From: Microlunatus capsulatus
Lineage (GTDB): Bacteria > Actinomycetota > Actinomycetes > Propionibacteriales > Propionibacteriaceae
Assembly (NCBI RefSeq): GCF_017876495.1
Contig: NZ_JAGIOB010000001.1
Coordinates: 806,001 to 870,000 of the forward strand
DNA: 64,000 nt
Reading direction: 5' to 3'
Part shown: positions 7,424 through 15,786 of the stretch, one piece after another
How positions within the stretch are numbered: position 1 is the stretch's first letter
Layout: every line of letters begins with the position of its first letter
The notes under the pieces: generated by a model
Databases searched by the model: none
Seen by the model: the letters and a program-made list of their open reading frames with translations, nothing else
Told to the model about the DNA's origin: nothing
Position numbers and translations under genes: made by a program

Positions 7424-8227
7424 ATGCAGCAGGCGCGCGCTCCCCAGACCCAACCCTTCGGCCCCGAGGCCTTCGCCCCCACCGGCCAGACGGTGCTCCG
7501 CTGGCTGGGGATGGCCGGTTTCCTGATCAGCTCCCGCGGGACGACGCTGATGGTCGACCCGCTGCTCGGGGACTTCGACATGCCGCTGCTCGTCGATCTC
7601 CCGCTCGACGCGGCGTCGGTCCCGCACCTGGACGCGGTGCTCGTCACCCACAGCGACAACGACCACTACAGCGTGCCGACCTGCCGTGCCCTGGCCCCGG
7701 TGACCGACGTCTTCCACTCCACCCGCTACGTCGACACCCTGTTCCGCGGCGAGGGGTTCCCCTCCGTCGGCCACGCCATCGGCGACCGCTTCCGGGTGGG
7801 CGGGGTGGAGGTGGAGGTCACCCCGGCCGACCACGCCTGGCAGAACGAGTCCCCCGGCGCCGCGGACCGCGTCTTCCTCCCCGAGGACTGCTGCGGGTTC
7901 TGGCTGGAGACGCCGGACGGCAGCGTCTGGGCCCCCGGGGACTCCCGGCTCATCGCCGAGCACCACCTGACCCGGCCGGCGCCCGACGCCCTGCTGTTCG
8001 ACTTCTCCGACAGCGAGTGGCACTTCGGGCTCGACGGCGCCGTCGCCATGGCCAACGCCTACCCCGGCACTCCGCTCCTGCTCCACCACTGGGGCTGCGT
8101 CGACGCCCCCGACTTCCCGCCCTTCAACGCTGACCCGGCCGACCTCCTCGACCGGGTCGTGAACCCGGGCCGGATCGTCGTCCTCGCCCCCGGCGAGCCC
8201 TGGACGCTGCACCGCCTGCCGGCCTGA
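7424..8227 (+). CDS. Metallo-beta-lactamase fold hydrolase (UlaG/RomA-like)
   Basis: A 267-residue protein starting at ATG. The domain opens with TVLRWLGMAGFLISS and LMVDPLL, and the metal motif is THSDNDHYS, an HxDxDH variant of HxHxDH. Further ligands are probable in TPADHAWQ, APGDSRLI and LLHHWG. This resembles the UlaG/NAPE-PLD-like branch acting on lactones or phosphodiesters. There is no signal peptide, so it is cytoplasmic. Substitution of the first motif histidine by Asp is the only oddity and may reflect a subfamily. Confidence 0.78.
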   Translation: MQQARAPQTQPFGPEAFAPTGQTVLRWLGMAGFLISSRGTTLMVDPLLGDFDMPLLVDLPLDAASVPHLDAVLVTHSDNDHYSVPTCRALAPVTDVFHSTRYVDTLFRGEGFPSVGHAIGDRFRVGGVEVEVTPADHAWQNESPGAADRVFLPEDCCGFWLETPDGSVWAPGDSRLIAEHHLTRPAPDALLFDFSDSEWHFGLDGAVAMANAYPGTPLLLHHWGCVDAPDFPPFNADPADLLDRVVNPGRIVVLAPGEPWTLHRLPA

Positions 8228-8251
8228 CCTCCCCGGTCAGCCGCGGCCGGC

Positions 8252-8791
8252 TCAGCCCGGCTCGTCGCCAGGAGCGGACCCGGCCGCGGGCGTCCGGAGC
8301 GGGAGACCGCAGTGCCGCAGGACCGTGTCCACGACCTGCTCGACCGGTGCGGTCGAGTCGACGGCGACGCCCGGCGGGACGTCCTCCCCGGTCTGGTGCC
8401 AGCGCTCGATCCGCGCCCGCTCCGTCGGCTGCCCGCCTCCCCACTCCTCGTCCGGTCGCGCGTCGAGGCGGCGGTGCAGGGTGCCCAGGTCGACGTGCAG
8501 GACGAAGACGACGTCGAAGAGGTCGAGGAAGCGAGCGGCGTTCCGCGAGCCGCCGCAGAAGAAGGTGGCGGGCACGGTCCGGTCGGCGGCCAGGGCCCGG
8601 ACCGCCGCTACGTCCCACAGGTGGTTCTCGTGCCCGCCCACCGCCAGCGGCTCCCCGGTCTCCGGGTCACCGACGTAGGCCAGCGTGCGGTCGCCGTGGA
8701 CGACGGCGAAGCCGCGGCGCTCCAGCTCCTCGGCCACCGTCGTCTTGCCCGTGCCCGAGAGCCCCTCGACGAGGTAGTTCCTCCGACCCAC
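8252..8791 (-). CDS. P-loop nucleotide kinase-like AAA protein
   Basis: A 179-residue protein with an N-terminal Walker A (YLVEGLSGTGKTTVAEEL, residues 6-23), an HGDR motif and a central FVLHVD strand like Walker B of small-molecule kinases. The size fits adenylate-kinase/shikimate-kinase-like ATPases. The substrate is unknown. It converges with the MBL gene (24 bp gap) and is transcribed away from the protease gene's promoter side. Start is ATG at 8791. Confidence 0.78.
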   Translation of the reverse strand: MGRRNYLVEGLSGTGKTTVAEELERRGFAVVHGDRTLAYVGDPETGEPLAVGGHENHLWDVAAVRALAADRTVPATFFCGGSRNAARFLDLFDVVFVLHVDLGTLHRRLDARPDEEWGGGQPTERARIERWHQTGEDVPPGVAVDSTAPVEQVVDTVLRHCGLPLRTPAAGSAPGDEPG

Positions 8792-8853
8792 GGCCGGACC
8801 CTACGAGCCCACCGGCCGGTCGGCGACCCCTTTTCCGGGCGGTGCTCGTCCTC

Positions 8854-9978
8854 TCAGGGGTGGTCGGTCCGCGCGCGGATGACCAGGTCGACCATCCGCG
8901 AGCCCCCCGAGGCCCCGTTGCTGTCGACGTTCTGCCAGCTCTGGTCGGCGACGACGCGCGGCCAGGGCTCGTCGGCCCACCACCCGAACACCGGCCCGCC
9001 GGACTGGCCGGGGATGACGTCGGCCCGGTGGCGCAGCACCTGGTGCGTGGCGGCCTGGTCGTCGTCGCCGTCGAGGGCGAAGCCGCCCTGGAAGGTCGGC
9101 CGGCTGCCGCCGCTGACGTCCTGCGGGTAGCCGACGTGGCTCCAGTAGGTGCCGCCGTCCCAGGCGTCGTCGTAGGTGCGCGAGCCCATCCAGCCGGTGA
9201 GCTCGCCGAGGGGGCGGTCCAGCACGACGACCACGTAGTCGTTGCGCTCCTCGGTGCCCTCGATGGTCGGCCCCTCGACCTGCTCCTCCCAGTAGATGTG
9301 GGTGCCCCAGGCCGTGCCGAACGGGGTGCTGCCGTCGAAGGAGGACGGCATGAAGCGGATCCAACCGGCGACGAAGGGGTCGGGCCGGGCGATCCAGCCG
9401 ATGGCGTGGCTGCAGGTCAGCAGGTGCCGCGGCCCCACCATGGCGCCGGAGGCCCAGCCGCCGGCGGAGGTCTCCACCCGGCCGGTGGTGCACCACGGGA
9501 AGGCCGTGTCGGCGAAGGAGGCCCGCTCGTCGGGCGCGAACACCGTGGTGGCCCACTTGGTGTCGTCGACCGGGGCCAGCGCGTCGACCTTGACCCGCGT
9601 GCGGAGCGGCCGCGGGAGGTCCTCGGGCCGCAGCCGGCGGGCGAGGTGGTCGGGCAGGAACCCGCTCAGCGCCTCGCCGTGGTCGTCCTCCTGCAGCAGC
9701 CGGCGTCGCGCCGGGAGCTCGCGACCCTCCACGCCCTGCCCGAACGCGTGCACGCCGATCGCCGTCCGGGGCGTGTCCAGGTCCACCCGGAACACCCGGG
9801 TGTCGTCGGCGGCCACGAACGTCGGGCTTATCTCGGCCACGCCGGTGCGCTCCGAGGCGGGCTCGCGGCCCGCCAGGAACAGGGTGGTGGTGATGACGGC
9901 GTCCGGGACGGGGGCCAGGGCCTCCCGGACCCCGACCACCTGCTCCAGCGCCTCGAAGGGGACGGGTTGCTCGGCCAT
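8854..9978 (-). CDS. Trypsin-like (V8/glutamyl-endopeptidase type) serine protease without export signal
   Basis: A 374-residue protein. Residues about 130-360 form a chymotrypsin-fold protease with all three catalytic residues visible: H191 in LTCSHAIG, D247 in ERNDYVVVVLD and S326 in IPGQSGGPVFG. The N-terminal 130 residues are soluble and of unknown role. The start MAEQPVPFEALEQV has no signal peptide or lipobox, which is unusual for this mostly secreted family. The 3' end lies close to the kinase gene. The function is open: a cytosolic protease, a non-classically exported one, or a misjudged start. Confidence 0.78.
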   Translation of the reverse strand: MAEQPVPFEALEQVVGVREALAPVPDAVITTTLFLAGREPASERTGVAEISPTFVAADDTRVFRVDLDTPRTAIGVHAFGQGVEGRELPARRRLLQEDDHGEALSGFLPDHLARRLRPEDLPRPLRTRVKVDALAPVDDTKWATTVFAPDERASFADTAFPWCTTGRVETSAGGWASGAMVGPRHLLTCSHAIGWIARPDPFVAGWIRFMPSSFDGSTPFGTAWGTHIYWEEQVEGPTIEGTEERNDYVVVVLDRPLGELTGWMGSRTYDDAWDGGTYWSHVGYPQDVSGGSRPTFQGGFALDGDDDQAATHQVLRHRADVIPGQSGGPVFGWWADEPWPRVVADQSWQNVDSNGASGGSRMVDLVIRARTDHP

Positions 9979-10135
9979 GCTCGCTCCTCAGGTCCTGACG
10001 CCGGTCGGCGTCACCCCGGAGGAGGTGGCTCGCCGGGTGCGCGATACGCGCGAACCACGCCGCGGCCGGCGGCGTCGGAGTGGCCGTCGGCGTCCCGGAC
10101 GTCGATCGTCCGGGTTGGTCGCTACGGTCGGGCCC

Positions 10136-10765
10136 ATGGCCGACGAGCGCACGTCCTACACCGTCCGACCCCTCGACGCGTCGACGTGGGAGCCCTTCGC
10201 CGAGCTGGTCGAGCGCAACGGCGGCGTCTTCGGCGGCTGCTGGTGCATGGGCCACCACGCGACCGAGGACGGCACCTCCTACCAGGGGATTCGCGGCCTG
10301 GACAAGCGGGCGGCGAAGGAGGACCTGGTGCGCACGGGACGCGCGCACGCCGCCCTCGTGCTCGACGACGCCGGCGTCGCCCAGGGCTGGGCGAAGTTCG
10401 GCCGCACCGAGGAGCTGCCGATCCTGCACCAGCACCGCCGGGCCTACGAGAAGGACGAGCCGCGCCGGCCCGACTGGCGGGTCGCGTGCTTCTACACCGA
10501 CACCCGGCACCGTCGCGAGGGGATCGCCCGGGCGGCGCTCGGCGGGGCGCTGGACCTCATCGCCGCCGAGGGCGGCGGGACGGTCGAGGCCATCCCCGAG
10601 GTGACCGACGGCCGGGTGGCCGCCGGCCGGTTCCTCTTCGTGGCCTCCGTCGAGCTGTTCGAGGACCACGGGTTCGAGCGGGTCCGCCAGCTGGGCAAGT
10701 GGGCCTGGCTCGTCCGCCGCACGGTGCCCGCGGGGGCGTCGGCCGCCGCCCTCGAGCGCGGCTGA
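10136..10765 (+). CDS. GNAT-family N-acetyltransferase
   Basis: A 209-residue protein starting at ATG 10136 (MADERTSYTVRPLD). It carries an N-terminal FGGCWCMGHH segment seen in a branch of GNAT proteins, and the acetyl-CoA site region ACFYTDTRHRREGIARAAL with the R/Q-x-x-G-x-A signature. The C-terminal ELFEDHGFERVRQLGKWAWLVRR is the usual GNAT beta-strand end. Substrate is unknown. It is divergent from the protease gene, with 157 bp between starts. Confidence 0.85.
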   Translation: MADERTSYTVRPLDASTWEPFAELVERNGGVFGGCWCMGHHATEDGTSYQGIRGLDKRAAKEDLVRTGRAHAALVLDDAGVAQGWAKFGRTEELPILHQHRRAYEKDEPRRPDWRVACFYTDTRHRREGIARAALGGALDLIAAEGGGTVEAIPEVTDGRVAAGRFLFVASVELFEDHGFERVRQLGKWAWLVRRTVPAGASAAALERG

Positions 10766-10805
10766 CCGGGCGGTACGGTCGCCCCGCACCGCGCGGTCGC
10801 CGACG

Positions 10806-12551
10806 TCAGCGCCGGCTCAGCAGCGCGCTCGACTGCTCCTGCAGCGCCACCTGCCGGGCGCTGTTGGTGCGCAGGGCCGCCGCGCTGGACGCGAACGGCT
10901 GCACGTCGCCGACGCAGACGGTGCCCGCCTTCGGCAGCGTCCCCTTGAGCAGGTAGGCGTCGACGGCGCCGGTGGCGCAGCGCGAGGTGCCGTAGGCGGT
11001 GTGGCCGAAGGAGCGGCTGCGCAGCAGCCGGGCGCCGGGCATCCGCTTGGCCGCGCTGACCGCCCCGGCGTAGTTGGTGGCCGGGTCGTAGTCGTTGCCG
11101 ACGAACAGCAGCGGGGCCGCGGTGCGCGCGGTGAACGGACCGGTGTAGGCGTCCTCGTCGTTGCCGGTGAAGGCGTCAGCGGCGCAGGTCGAGGAGCCCC
11201 ACAGCCAGGCCCGGCCGAAGTAGGGCGCGCGCCGGTCGGCCTTGGTGGCCCAGCCCGCGTACTGGCTCCCCTTCGTGGTCTCGCGGGAGTCGGTGCAGGT
11301 GACGGCGGTGAACGCGTCGAGGCTGTTGTCGTACCCCCAGCGCGGCCGGTCGGCCTCGGCGTCGCGCAGGGCGCCGACCAGGGCGGCCGAGGTCCGGGCT
11401 CGCTCGGCTCCGCTGGTGCGGGACCTCGCGGTGGTCGAGCGGACCGGGGTGGTCAGCGCGTCGACGTAGCTCAGCAGGTCGGTCACGGACTCGTAGCCGG
11501 CCGGGTCGTAGAGCTCGCCGAGCAGCGCGCTGACGAGGTAGGCGTAGGTCACGGTGACCTCGTCGCCGTCCTGGTCCTCGACGACGAGCGGGCGCGCCTT
11601 GAGCCGGGCGGCGATCGTGGCCGTCTTCGCGACGGGGTCGCCGGCCGCGAAGCTGCAGCGGCTCGTCCCGGCCTTGTCGCAGCGGACGAGGACCTCGCGC
11701 AGCGCCTTCCAGGCCCCGCCCGAGGAGTTGAGCCGCCACTCGAGCGGCTGGGCGGCGTTGGCCTTGCTGCCGGCCCAGGCGACGGGGTCGATGACGCCGT
11801 CGACGGCGACCGCCCGCACCTTGCTCGGGAACATGTTGGCGTAGACCTGGCCCAGGTAGGTGCCGTAGGAGAAGCCGAGGTAGCTGAGCTTCTTGTCCCC
11901 GACCGCACGCCGCATCAGCTCCATGTCGCGGGCCACCTGCGCCGTGGACATGGACCGCGCCATGGTGTCGCCGCTGCAGGCCTTGCCCAGCTTCTTGTCC
12001 GCCGCGACCCAGGCCTTCTCCTGCTTGGCCCCGAGGGGGAAGCCCGTGGTGTAGCCGGCGGTGGCCGCGTTCTGCGCCCGGGTCGAGGAGAAGCAGGACA
12101 CGGGCGTGCCGTAGCCGATGCCGCGCGGGTCGACGCCGACGACGTCGAACCGGTCCCGCACCTTCGCCGAGAGCACGTCCGGCGAGGCGAGCGCGAGGTC
12201 GACCGATGACCCGCCCGGCCCGCCGGGGTTGACGAAGAGGGTGCCGATGCGGTTCTTGCGGTCCCGCGCCTTCACGCGCAGCAGGGCCAGCTCGACCTTC
12301 GCGCCCTTCGGCTTGTCGTAGTCCAGCGGCACCTTGACGGTCGCGCACTCGGCACCGGTCACGCACCTCGACCAGGACAGCTTCGGCGTCGGCACGGCGG
12401 CCATCCTGCGCGCCTCGGCCGTCACCGAGGACGTCTTCGTCACCGCCGCCTGCGCCGGCTCCGGCGTCGTGACGCCGCTGGGGACCAGGCCCCACGCCAG
12501 CGCCAGCGCCACCCCGGCTGCCGCCACCCGGCGACCTACGACCACACCCAT
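10806..12551 (-). CDS. Secreted alpha/beta hydrolase, tripeptidyl aminopeptidase (TAP/SlpD) type
   Basis: A 581-residue exported hydrolase. The start is the ATG giving MGVVVGRRVAAAG; it is followed by a signal peptide ending near AQA. The nucleophile elbow is LGFSYGTYLGQ, the oxyanion region FVNPGGPGGS, and the C-terminal TAP-like domain has LFVGNDYDPATNY (acid) and FGHTAYGTS (base). This matches Streptomyces Slp/TAP exopeptidases that trim tripeptides or hydrophobic amino-acid derivatives outside the cell. It is preceded, on its strand, by the VOC gene and a terminator-like hairpin, so probably transcribed alone. Confidence 0.88.
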   Translation of the reverse strand: MGVVVGRRVAAAGVALALAWGLVPSGVTTPEPAQAAVTKTSSVTAEARRMAAVPTPKLSWSRCVTGAECATVKVPLDYDKPKGAKVELALLRVKARDRKNRIGTLFVNPGGPGGSSVDLALASPDVLSAKVRDRFDVVGVDPRGIGYGTPVSCFSSTRAQNAATAGYTTGFPLGAKQEKAWVAADKKLGKACSGDTMARSMSTAQVARDMELMRRAVGDKKLSYLGFSYGTYLGQVYANMFPSKVRAVAVDGVIDPVAWAGSKANAAQPLEWRLNSSGGAWKALREVLVRCDKAGTSRCSFAAGDPVAKTATIAARLKARPLVVEDQDGDEVTVTYAYLVSALLGELYDPAGYESVTDLLSYVDALTTPVRSTTARSRTSGAERARTSAALVGALRDAEADRPRWGYDNSLDAFTAVTCTDSRETTKGSQYAGWATKADRRAPYFGRAWLWGSSTCAADAFTGNDEDAYTGPFTARTAAPLLFVGNDYDPATNYAGAVSAAKRMPGARLLRSRSFGHTAYGTSRCATGAVDAYLLKGTLPKAGTVCVGDVQPFASSAAALRTNSARQVALQEQSSALLSRR

Positions 12552-12670
12552 CGCACTACCCCTCGACCACGACGCCCGGGAGGGGCGTCTGCGACGGCCC
12601 AACCTAGGGGTTGCACGCCCTCTCCCCCGCCTCGAGCGCGCCACGGTTGCGTAACGGCTGCCCGAGGCGA

Positions 12671-12688
12671 CCGGGACCTTCGTCCCGG
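12671..12688 (-). terminator. Hairpin after the VOC gene
   Basis: CCGGGAC-CTTC-GTCCCGG, a compact tetraloop hairpin 7 bases beyond the VOC stop on the minus strand. Confidence 0.45.
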
Positions 12689-12694
12689 GCGGGC

Positions 12695-13102
12695 TCAGGC
12701 CTGCGGCTCGTAGCCGACGAGCCAGCGCAGGCCGTGCCGGTCCTGCACCTGGCCGTCGGAGGCACCCCAGGGCTTGGCCGCCAGCGGGTCGAGCACCTCC
12801 CCGCCGTCGGCGGCGAGGCGGTCGAACCAGGCGTGCAGGACCGCCGGCTCGGCGGCGCCGAGCAGGGAGAGCAGCAGCCCCTCGACGCGGACGGCCGGCT
12901 CGCCCGCCGGGGCGTCGGAGCCGCCGAGGCTGACGGGCCCGTCCAGCACCCCGTGCGCGATGGCGTCGGGCGGGCCGTCGGAGCGCCCGAAGTCGGCGTA
13001 GGTGTGCAGGCTCAGGGTGCCGCCGAAGATGTCGGCGTAGAGCTCGAGGGCGGCCCGGGCGGTGCCGGGAAAGCTGACGTAGACCTGCGGGACGGCGCTC
13101 AT
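12695..13102 (-). CDS. VOC-family protein (PhnB/glyoxalase-like)
   Basis: A 135-residue protein starting at ATG 13102 (MSAVPQVYVSFPG); an ATG three codons earlier is possible. The sequence has the PhnB-type layout: beta strand, a helix with LELYADIFGG, a GLLLSLLG loop, and a final QDRHGLRWLVGYEP strand like the typical D-x-x-G-x-x-W ending. Members of this branch are small dimeric metal-binding or non-catalytic proteins of unknown substrate. It starts 19 bp after the end of the alcohol dehydrogenase gene on the same strand, so the two may form an operon. Confidence 0.82.
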   Translation of the reverse strand: MSAVPQVYVSFPGTARAALELYADIFGGTLSLHTYADFGRSDGPPDAIAHGVLDGPVSLGGSDAPAGEPAVRVEGLLLSLLGAAEPAVLHAWFDRLAADGGEVLDPLAAKPWGASDGQVQDRHGLRWLVGYEPQA

Positions 13103-13121
13103 GACGCCCACCCTGCCGTGG

Positions 13122-14153
13122 TCAGGGGACGAGCGCCACCTTCCCGGAGCGGGCGGCGTCGGCCACCTGGTAGGCGGCCCCGGCCTCGGCGATCGGGAAG
13201 ACGTCGGACACGACGACCTCGGGGTGCAGGCCCCAGTGCGGCAGCCGCTCGACCAGCTCGCGCATGTGCTCGAGGCTGGTGACCCAGGAGCCGATGAGGG
13301 TGATCGAGGGGTGGATCAGCGTCGGGCTGACCTCGGGCACGCGCAGCCCGTTGCCCTCCCCGACCAGGACGACGCGGCCCCGGGCGCGGACCACCGCGAT
13401 GGCGGTCCCCCGGCCGGGCTCGCTGCCGGAGCAGTCGACGGCGACGTGGGCCCCGCCGCCCAGGGTCGCCCGCGCCTCGTCCAGCTGGTCGGGGGCGTAG
13501 GCGGCGTCGACGGCGCCGAGCTGGACGGCCAGCGCCCGCCGCTCGGGGCTGGGGTCGAAGCCGACCCGCGGCGTCGCGCCGAGCTTGCCGCCGAGCAGTC
13601 CCGCCGCCAGCCCGACGGGCCCGAGCCCGACGACGGCCAGCGCGTCCCGGCCGCTGACGCCGGCGCGCAGCAGGCCCTCGTAGGCGGTGCCGAAGCCGCA
13701 CGCGACGCAGGCGCCGTCGAGGTAGGTGACGAAGTCGGGCAGCACGATGCAGTCGCGCTCCTGCGCCAGGATCAGGTCCCCGTGCCCGCCGTCGCGCTGC
13801 CAGCCGTAGGCGGCCCGGAGCGGTGAGGAGCAGCTGATCTGGTAGCCGCGGACGCAGTCGTCGCACTGGCCGCAGCCGCTGATGTGGTAGACGCAGACCC
13901 GGTCGCCCACCTGCAGCCGGGTGGTGCCGGGGCCGACCGCGACGACCTGGCCCGCGGGCTCGTGACCGGCGACGACGCCCTGGTACATCTCGGCCGGGTC
14001 GCCCTGCAGGTGCTCGCGGTAGATGGCGCGGATGTCGGACCCGCAGATGGTGGAGGCCTTCATCGCGAGCAGGACCTGGCCCGGGCCGGGCTCGGGGTCG
14101 GGCAGCTCGCGGATCTCGGTGGTCGAGTTGCCGGGCAGGAAGACACCACGCAT
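13122..14153 (-). CDS. Zinc-dependent alcohol dehydrogenase (MDR superfamily)
   Basis: A 343-residue medium-chain dehydrogenase. The catalytic zinc ligands are CGSD near residue 37 and GHEPAG near 64; the structural zinc lobe is GCGQCDDCVRGYQISC; the cofactor motif is VVGLGPVGLAAGLLG. Length is normal. Substrate specificity cannot be read; the branch includes sorbitol, threonine and glutathione-independent aldehyde dehydrogenases. It is divergent from the AraC-type gene (145 bp spacer), which may or may not regulate it. Confidence 0.88.
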   Translation of the reverse strand: MRGVFLPGNSTTEIRELPDPEPGPGQVLLAMKASTICGSDIRAIYREHLQGDPAEMYQGVVAGHEPAGQVVAVGPGTTRLQVGDRVCVYHISGCGQCDDCVRGYQISCSSPLRAAYGWQRDGGHGDLILAQERDCIVLPDFVTYLDGACVACGFGTAYEGLLRAGVSGRDALAVVGLGPVGLAAGLLGGKLGATPRVGFDPSPERRALAVQLGAVDAAYAPDQLDEARATLGGGAHVAVDCSGSEPGRGTAIAVVRARGRVVLVGEGNGLRVPEVSPTLIHPSITLIGSWVTSLEHMRELVERLPHWGLHPEVVVSDVFPIAEAGAAYQVADAARSGKVALVP

Positions 14154-14298
14154 GTCGGGGACTCAGCTCCTGTGCTCGTCGGATGAGGAGACCGACCCTG
14201 CCACCGCGCGACCACGACCGCGCGGCCGGGGCTCGCGGACGGCGCTCCGGGAACCGGGACGACCCGCGACGAGCCGTCCCACCGGCGACGATGGTCCG

Positions 14299-14733
14299 GT
14301 GAGCCGATCGACCGAGGACTCCCACCGGCGGATGCTGCGTGCCCGCGACGCCGTGGACCGCCGCTACGCGGAGCCGCTCGACGTCCCCGCTCTCGCCCGG
14401 CTGGCCCACGTCTCGCCGGCGCACTTCATCCGGACCTTCCGGGCGACCTTCGGGGAGACGCCGAACCGGTACCTGCAGCGCCGGCGCATCGAGCGGGCGA
14501 TGTTCCTGCTCCGCACCAGCGACGCGACGGTGACCGACGTCTGCATGAGGGTCGGCTTCTCCAGCCTCGGGACGTTCAGCCGGGTCTTCTCCGCCGTCGT
14601 CGGCGAGGCGCCCAGCGTCTACCGGCGCCGCGGCCCGCTCGCCCCGGTGCCCGGCTGCTTCGCCATGGCCTGGCTACGACCGGGCGTGGAGACCGCAGGA
14701 TCGGAGAAGCCCGGAGAGCCCACCGCCCCCTAG
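14299..14733 (+). CDS. AraC-family transcriptional regulator (HTH domain only)
   Basis: A 144-residue protein starting at GTG 14299. It consists almost entirely of the double helix-turn-helix domain: DVPALARLAHVSPAHFIRTFRATFG and the second half TDVCMRVGFSSLGTFSRVFSAVVG. It lacks the usual N-terminal sensor domain. Immediately downstream (10 bp) is a VOC gene, a common AraC-VOC pairing in actinobacteria in which the regulator and a binding/lyase protein are co-expressed. The Ala/Arg-rich frame upstream is open but not family-like. Confidence 0.87.
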   Translation: MSRSTEDSHRRMLRARDAVDRRYAEPLDVPALARLAHVSPAHFIRTFRATFGETPNRYLQRRRIERAMFLLRTSDATVTDVCMRVGFSSLGTFSRVFSAVVGEAPSVYRRRGPLAPVPGCFAMAWLRPGVETAGSEKPGEPTAP

Positions 14734-14743
14734 CGTTCCCCGC

Positions 14744-15166
14744 ATGCTGACCTCCATCTCCATCTCCCAGATCTTCGTCCCCGACCAGGACGCCGCGCTC
14801 GCCTTCTACGTCGACCAGCTCGGCTTCGCGGTGCAGGCCGACGTGCAGTTCGGTCCGATGCGCTTCCTGACCGTCGCCCTGCCGACCGACCCGGGCCACG
14901 CGGTGCTGCTCGAGAAGCCCGGACCTCCCGGCCACAGCGAGGAGACCGCCGCCCAGGTGCGCGAGCTCGTCGCCAAGGGCGCGGCGGGCGGCCACCTCTT
15001 CCTCACCACCGACGACGCCCACCGGACCCACGCCGAGCTCGCCGCGCGCGGCGTGGAGCTCCCTGAGGCGCCGACGGTGCAGCCCTACGGCATCGACTTC
15101 GGCTTCCGCGACCCCTTCGGCAACCACCTCCGCGTCGCCCAGACGACGCCGCCGCCCTCGGCCTGA
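14744..15166 (+). CDS. VOC-family glyoxalase/bleomycin-resistance-type protein
   Basis: A 140-residue protein beginning MLTSISISQIFVPDQD. A first beta-alpha-beta-beta-beta unit (ALAFYVDQLGFAVQADV, FLTVALP) and a second (HLFLTTDDAHRTHAELAARG, FRDPFGNHLRVAQ) make the complete VOC fold, with the family ending DPFGNHL. It sits 10 bp behind the AraC-type regulator and is surely co-transcribed. Members may act as lyases, dioxygenases or drug-binding proteins; nothing here decides which. Confidence 0.87.
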   Translation: MLTSISISQIFVPDQDAALAFYVDQLGFAVQADVQFGPMRFLTVALPTDPGHAVLLEKPGPPGHSEETAAQVRELVAKGAAGGHLFLTTDDAHRTHAELAARGVELPEAPTVQPYGIDFGFRDPFGNHLRVAQTTPPPSA

Positions 15167-15199
15167 GACGCCGGCCGACCCCGCGAGAAGACGCACAAA

Positions 15200-15226
15200 A
15201 GCCTCCCCGGCCAGGCCGGGGAGGCT
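15200..15226 (-). terminator. Rho-independent terminator of ssrA
   Basis: On the minus strand, a 13-base perfect stem (AGCCTCCCCGGCC / GGCCGGGGAGGCT) is followed directly by TTTT. It begins about 15 bases past the tmRNA 3' end. It is one of the few T-tailed hairpins in the window. Confidence 0.85.
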
Positions 15227-15240
15227 GATGTCTTCAAAGG

Positions 15241-15607
15241 GGTGGAGGTGGCGGGAATCGAACCCGCGTCCTCGGACGACGAACCAGGACTTCTCCGGGC
15301 GCAGCTGGCTAGGCGTTCTCTCGGCTCCTGCACTCGCACCAGCACGTTGCAGACAAGCCCAGTCTCAGTTGATGTCCCCGCTAAGTCCTCAGACGACTCT
15401 TAGCAGGTGAGCCTCCTTGATGAGGCCAGGATCCGGGACGGAGGCACGCCCGGTCTGACCGTTCGATCACTGCTCAGGCAGCGAGAGCGAACTGAGTGCG
15501 CTTAGAATTGGCACTTATTGGTTTCCAGGGAACATTAACGAGTTGACCCTGGATTCTCGGCCCGCTTCTCCTGGGACTACCGACCCAAGTCGAAACCGAT
15601 CACCCCC
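15241..15607 (-). ncRNA. ssrA: tmRNA (transfer-messenger RNA)
   Basis: The tRNA-like ends pair as GGGGGTG (15607-15601) with CACCTCC (15250-15244), and the T-arm reads GTTCGATTCCCGCC. Near the 5' end is GATCGGTTTCGAC, typical of tmRNA. The resume frame runs 15512 to 15474 and reads ANSKRTQFALAA then stop, a good actinobacterial degradation tag ending ALAA. The genome encodes ACCC at the 3' end, so the final A of CCA must be added afterwards. It acts with SmpB, encoded 3.2 kb upstream on the same strand, to rescue stalled ribosomes and tag the unfinished protein for proteolysis. Confidence 0.97.
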
Positions 15608-15744
15608 TGTGAAGTTGTCCCGCCGACCGGTCCACGTGCTCGACCTGCCTGCGGAGCAGCCTGGGCTGCTCGCCCAGTCTACGTCAGGTACAACGCAGGA
15701 GCACCCCGGTTGTTCCCACGTCGGGCCGGTCCCCGGGCACGACA

Positions 15745-15775
15745 CCGCCCCGGCGCCTGCCAGGCGCCGGGGCGG
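15745..15775 (-). terminator. Hairpin terminator after the DUF1707/DUF4870 gene
   Basis: A perfect 15-base stem (CCGCCCCGGCGCCTG / CAGGCGCCGGGGCGG) with a one-base centre lies 11 bases past the stop on the minus strand and separates this gene from ssrA. No T-tract. Confidence 0.6.
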
Positions 15776-15786
15776 GAGACGGGGAG

